Source: a virus. Taken from it: 33,111 nt of DNA. Each line of letters opens with the position of its first letter. Position 1 is the first letter of the stretch. The stretch covers positions 1 to 33,111 of IMG/VR virus record IMGVR_UViG_3300025543_005073, one strand, 5' to 3'. Of the stretch, positions 29,621 to 33,111 are shown one piece after another. The position numbers and the translations under genes were made by a program. The notes under the pieces are model-generated. The model saw only the letters and a list, made by a program, of their open reading frames with translations, searched no databases and was not told the origin of the DNA.

Positions 29621-30677
29621 TGTACCCACGATCCGCAGTCTAATCGAAAGCGGTTTAATCGACATTGAGGCATCATTAGATACCATCTTACCTAAGTTCG
29701 GTATTGAACAGGCGCTCAATGCTGCGGTAAGCGGTAGCCTGCGCGACTTATATGATTATCAGAGCTGGATAGTACGCCAGATCATCCCCTCGTCTGAGTC
29801 TGAAAACCAAACCATTATTGATACTGCCCGTTCTGAGGGCGTGATTCAAAAGCTGGCTACTAATGCAACGGGCCCTGTGACCTTTGCGGGTAATTCAGCG
29901 ATCCCAATTGACACTGTGATGACGCATTCAGATGGCCGCTTATATCAAGTGACGCTATCGAATGCGCCATCCGGTGGCAATGTTATTGTGCAGGTTGAAG
30001 CGAAAGCTACAGGTGCCGCTGGCAACCTGATAGCGGGTGAGACATTAACCTTAGTTTCAACTGTGCCAGGCATTCAACCCAATGGCCTTTCTGGCGGCAT
30101 TACTGGCGGTGCAGAGTTAGAGACACCCGCACAGGTACTTGAGCGTTTATTATTCCGTAAACGCAATCCACCTATGGGTGGTGCTGTACATGATTATGTG
30201 GGTTGGTGCCGTGAAGTAGCAGGCGTTGATCGTGCGTGGGCCGTTGATAATTACCAAGGGCCAGCCACGGTTGGCTACGCATTTGTATTCGACTCTCTCC
30301 CCGACATTTTACCCACCTACATCGACCAGTTGACTATGGCCGATTATATCTATCGTCATAAAGATCCAGCGACAGGAACCGACGTTGGGCGACCAGGTGG
30401 CATAGAAGCGGTTTACATCCCCTTGACGCTGAAAACCACCCCGCTGGCTATTACGATATATCCCGATAATGCTGACCTACGCCAAAGCGTTCAGGCCAGT
30501 ATCAATGGTTATTTTAAGACATTAAGCCCAGGTTCGATCTTGCTATTAAGCATGGTTAGAACAGCCATTGGATCAACGGTTGGCATAAGTGATTACGAGC
30601 TAGATTTAAGCGCTGATATCACCGCAGAAGCGACAGAGCTACATGCATTAGGAGCCATTACATGGGGCACTCCGTAG
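29610..30677 (+). CDS. Baseplate wedge protein J-like (Mu gp47), TTG start
   Basis: 355 aa. The best start is TTG 29610, giving PFNVPTIRSLIESGLIDIEA, the family's usual beginning, behind GGGAG at 29598-29602 with 7 nt spacing; an upstream in-frame ATG at 29562 lies well within gp46. Baseplate_J features: FAGNSAIPIDTVMTHSDGRL, AKATGAAGNLIAGETLTLVS, the ELETPAQVLERLLFRKRNPP block and YVGWCREVAGVDRAW. It connects the baseplate wedges to fibres. It overlaps gp48 by 16 nt. Confidence 0.94.
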   Translation: MPFNVPTIRSLIESGLIDIEASLDTILPKFGIEQALNAAVSGSLRDLYDYQSWIVRQIIPSSESENQTIIDTARSEGVIQKLATNATGPVTFAGNSAIPIDTVMTHSDGRLYQVTLSNAPSGGNVIVQVEAKATGAAGNLIAGETLTLVSTVPGIQPNGLSGGITGGAELETPAQVLERLLFRKRNPPMGGAVHDYVGWCREVAGVDRAWAVDNYQGPATVGYAFVFDSLPDILPTYIDQLTMADYIYRHKDPATGTDVGRPGGIEAVYIPLTLKTTPLAITIYPDNADLRQSVQASINGYFKTLSPGSILLLSMVRTAIGSTVGISDYELDLSADITAEATELHALGAITWGTP

Positions 30678-31246
30678 CGCAGTGGACTAATGCCATCCTG
30701 TCACAGATGCCCCGTGGTGTGCTGTGGCAGCGTTCTACATCATTAGACCTTTATAAGTACAGCCAAGGTTATGCGCCACGTTTAGAGCAGGCCGAAGTCA
30801 GTGCCGATAATCTGCTGCTTGAGATGCGGCCAGAAACAACCTTGCAGATGCTGGACGAGTGGGAAACCTATTTGGGGCTGCCTGAGTGTGTAGCAGAGCC
30901 AGTATCAAGTATTGAATATCGTCGTTATTCAGTGGTTGAGAAGTACCACCGTAAGGGTGGTTTGCAAGCGTGGAATATCCAGAAATTAGCGACTGATTTG
31001 GGCTTTACGGTTGAAGTTGATGAAACGTTCCCGCACCACTGTTTGCGCTCATGCACTTACCCATTATGGGAACAGAAATACCGCTACATCTTACGGGTAA
31101 ATGTTTACGGCATACCAGGCGCATACATGACTTGTTTGGATGATGTATTAACCCCTTTGCTGACGTCTGATGCCCGTGTGCTCGAATGCACCCTACAGCG
31201 CTACAAAGTGGGCGGATTGTATTACGAGTTTTACTACGCCGTTTAG
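30662..31246 (+). CDS. Tail protein gp48-like (DUF2313 / YmfQ)
   Basis: 194 aa: SVAQWTNAILSQMPRGVLWQ, a YAPRLEQAEVSADNLLLEM region, DEWETYLGLPE and conserved YHRKGGLQAWNIQKLATDLG. This is DUF2313, the last conserved baseplate gene before the fibre in Mu-like phages, proposed to attach the tail fibre network to the baseplate. A TTTAAAC pair lies 26 nt after its stop. Confidence 0.93.
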   Translation: MGHSVAQWTNAILSQMPRGVLWQRSTSLDLYKYSQGYAPRLEQAEVSADNLLLEMRPETTLQMLDEWETYLGLPECVAEPVSSIEYRRYSVVEKYHRKGGLQAWNIQKLATDLGFTVEVDETFPHHCLRSCTYPLWEQKYRYILRVNVYGIPGAYMTCLDDVLTPLLTSDARVLECTLQRYKVGGLYYEFYYAV

Positions 31247-31272
31247 GCATTTTTCAACATCAACAAAACCGC

Positions 31273-31290
31273 TTTAAACAGCGTTTAAAT
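31273..31290. repeat. TTTAAAC 11-bp phased pair (site 6), before the tail fibre
   Basis: TTTAAAC at 31273-31279 and TTTAAAT at 31284-31290, exactly 11 bp apart, in the 67-bp gap between the DUF2313 gene and the fibre gene. It is followed by the TTAGGAG ribosome-binding site of the fibre (31300-31306). Confidence 0.65.
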
Positions 31291-31313
31291 GAATTTCGAT
31301 TAGGAGAGTTAAC

Positions 31314-33017
31314 ATGCATAAGTTACGCAATGGTTCACAAGCCACAGAGCGCCCAGCAGCCAAGCCAGTATCTGGTTCACCAGGATGGTTTACTGAGTCT
31401 GGTGATGACAATAAACCAAGCTTTCCTGGTGCGGATTGGTTCAACCATAACATCGCTGAGTTTCAGAATGCGTTAGCAGAGATGGGTATTCCTTTTAACC
31501 CAGATTCTGAGCTGAATTTAGCGAGCTTAGTAACAAAAATTTATGACCATGCTACTGTTAGTTCTGGCACTCATATAATGAATATCGATGCGATTGCCCG
31601 TATTGGTAGAGCAACTCAATTTGATATAGCGGGTTCACTTGTTATTTTGAGTGATAGTATTGGTGATGGTGAGGGAGCAACATCACTGGAAAAAAGCTTT
31701 CCTAGATTAGTACAGTATGCATTGTCAGATGTTCAAGCTGGAGGGTACGGAGCTGATAACGAAGTCATTTTTAATTGGACTAGTATGGGTAATGTTGCGT
31801 TATCCGGACAGACAGCTGGAAATTCTGGACCAATTCAGCGTAGTCAGATAATTGGAACCAACGGCACGATAACAGTAATTAGATCAAACGCAACTAAAAT
31901 TGCGTTCTACTTTGATAGGACTCCAACAAGCGGGATGGTAGAGATTCGTCAAAATGGGGTTTTGCTTAGCACAATTGATTGTTCCGGCACAGCACGAAAA
32001 ACAGTATTATCAGAATATACTAATATAGTTGCTGGCGGTGCTAGCGTACAATTTAAAGTTATTAACAACCCTGTTGAGTTTTTGGCTATTGTACCAATAA
32101 AAGATAATAGTAAGCAGCCAAATATCACCATGAATATGCGAATGGCTGTAGCAGGTTTTAATAGTAGCGATTTTCTAGTCTCACCTGATCAGCTTGTAAG
32201 CATAGGAGAGTGCGGGGCAATTGGTGGAGCAGATTCTATTTATGTGCTTGCATTTGGTACAAATGATATATATACATCCGCGCGTACTCCTACTGAATTT
32301 GTAGAAAACTTAAGAACTATTGGTGAAACTCTGCAAAGTTTTCGCCAGTCTAATGTGATAGTACTAACTGTACCACTTATTGCAGATGAAACAATTTTTC
32401 CGCCAGCCATAAGTGGTTATACTCATGCAGATTACAAAGATGCTATATATAAACTAGGGTTTGAGAAAAAATGGGTAGTAGTTGATCATTCAAACTTGCG
32501 ATTTAAGGAGAGGAATCTTTATATAGATGGTATTCATCCCAATGACCGTGGGCATCAGATTCTAGCTACAAATTTACTATATTGCTTGGGTATGACGCTT
32601 AAAAAACCTTTGTCAGGGGTTATATCTGAAGCAATTGCTGCAAAAAGTGATTCTATTCTTTATCGTAAACGTGCAGATTTGACAACGTTCACAGGAACAA
32701 CCATACGAGAAAAAACACTTACTTCGTTTGGTGTTACATCGAGCGATTTCATAACTGGGATCTATTTAAAATGGAAATCAAGCGGAGTTATGATTCCCAT
32801 TGAGCATGTGCAAAACTTTACGACTGGTAAAGGAATACAGGTGTTACGATCATTTAGTGGCGCTGAATACTCTGTTGCTAAGTTGTTTTATAGTAGTCCT
32901 GCTAATGATGGTGCAGGCTTTGCAAATCCGCAGGGGCCATTATTGTCTAGTATTACAGAAGATGAAACTGATGTTGAAGTAATAGTAGAATTTATAAGGT
33001 CATCAAAAATTACCTAA
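31314..33017 (+). CDS. Tail fibre with SGNH/GDSL hydrolase domain
   Basis: 567 aa receptor-binding fibre. Residues 1-90 are a conserved virion-attachment segment (GWFTESGDDNKPSFPGADWF, EFQNALAEMGIPF). Residues about 107-430 look like an SGNH hydrolase: block I SDSIGDG (Ser115, with SDS in place of the usual GDS), block III FGTNDI (314-319) and block V DGIHPN (Asp405, His408). A beta-rich insertion lies between blocks I and III at about 175-290. It could deacetylate host surface polysaccharide. The region after about 31550 is AT-rich compared with other virion genes, suggesting horizontal exchange of the host-range part. The ATG follows TTAGGAG. Confidence 0.88.
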   Translation: MHKLRNGSQATERPAAKPVSGSPGWFTESGDDNKPSFPGADWFNHNIAEFQNALAEMGIPFNPDSELNLASLVTKIYDHATVSSGTHIMNIDAIARIGRATQFDIAGSLVILSDSIGDGEGATSLEKSFPRLVQYALSDVQAGGYGADNEVIFNWTSMGNVALSGQTAGNSGPIQRSQIIGTNGTITVIRSNATKIAFYFDRTPTSGMVEIRQNGVLLSTIDCSGTARKTVLSEYTNIVAGGASVQFKVINNPVEFLAIVPIKDNSKQPNITMNMRMAVAGFNSSDFLVSPDQLVSIGECGAIGGADSIYVLAFGTNDIYTSARTPTEFVENLRTIGETLQSFRQSNVIVLTVPLIADETIFPPAISGYTHADYKDAIYKLGFEKKWVVVDHSNLRFKERNLYIDGIHPNDRGHQILATNLLYCLGMTLKKPLSGVISEAIAAKSDSILYRKRADLTTFTGTTIREKTLTSFGVTSSDFITGIYLKWKSSGVMIPIEHVQNFTTGKGIQVLRSFSGAEYSVAKLFYSSPANDGAGFANPQGPLLSSITEDETDVEVIVEFIRSSKIT

Positions 33018-33021
33018 AATG

Positions 33022-33063
33022 ACTAGCAAAATGAGCAAAGATATCTTTGCTCATTTCGCTAGT
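33022..33063. terminator. Nearly perfect 42-bp palindrome after the tail fibre
   Basis: Two 21-nt arms centred on GATATC (33040-33045) pair with one mismatch (A33028 against C33057): ACTAGC, A, AAATGAGCAAAGAT and its complement. No T run follows. It starts 4 nt after the fibre stop, so it is probably a bidirectional transcription terminator or 3' end stabiliser. A recombination or inversion site is an alternative. Bases 33064-33111 contain no recognised gene. Confidence 0.7.
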
Positions 33064-33111
33064 ACTTGCTGCTAATTTATCTCGGCTCGGCTCAGTGTTA
33101 GCCAATCCTGC

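Noticed and set aside
33022-33063. Mu gix-type inversion site
   Set aside because: The sequence does not resemble gix and no invertase is in the window; kept only as an alternative explanation for the palindrome.
1-33111. CRISPR arrays, tRNA and rRNA genes, IS elements
   Set aside because: No regular repeat-spacer pattern, cloverleaf-like segment or second transposase was seen; the only transposase is the phage A protein.

Overview
This window is most of a Mu-like (transposable) prophage, read from its left end rightwards and cut off before the right end. The gene order is the canonical Mu order: repressor, ner, transposase A, target-capture ATPase B, an early accessory cluster, gemA, mor, lysis, packaging, head, contractile tail, baseplate, fibre. 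Moderate GC, the codon use and a Kef-type antiporter fragment at the edge suggest a marine or aquatic gammaproteobacterium. Shewanella is my best guess, from general familiarity with Mu-like prophages of that genus and not from a marker gene.

Left edge and switch (1-1243). Bases 1-74 read as a piece of a KefB/KefC-type cation:proton antiporter gene whose frame runs into a stop, so the phage probably starts near base 75 (TGTA...). A leftward repressor (340-1020) and rightward ner (1244-1501) diverge from a control region. That region holds six copies of ATCCGTT/AACGGAT arranged as nested inverted repeats. The repressor is a Mu-type DNA-binding domain joined to an S24 (LexA-like) peptidase, so induction is probably tied to the SOS response, unlike Mu itself.

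Early region (1244-9765). After ner, A and B comes a run of small, tightly spaced genes: DUF3164, DUF2786, several orphans, a PapB-like regulator and two zinc-ribbon proteins. GemA and the middle activator Mor follow, with a terminator between gemA and mor. No Gam homologue and no separate C activator were recognised.

Lysis, packaging and virion genes (9776-33017). An exported orphan protein follows mor. Next come GH108 endolysin, 3TM holin, a TraR/DksA zinc finger, DUF2730, gp26-like, small and large terminase, portal, F, protease/scaffold (I/Z), major head T, HI1506-like gp35, gp36, G, gp37, gp38, sheath L, tube M, tail chaperone with a probable -2 frameshift extension, tape measure, N, P, gp45-gp48, and a long fibre carrying an SGNH/GDSL esterase-like domain.

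The least explained structure is a repeated intergenic element: paired TTTAAA(C) palindromes spaced exactly 11 bp apart. It occurs at six gene or module boundaries and extends to four phased units next to the PapB-like gene. Second is the protease leader (17566-17648), where a strong Shine-Dalgarno drives an ATG-TAA start-stop element inside an inverted repeat that covers the protease ribosome-binding site.
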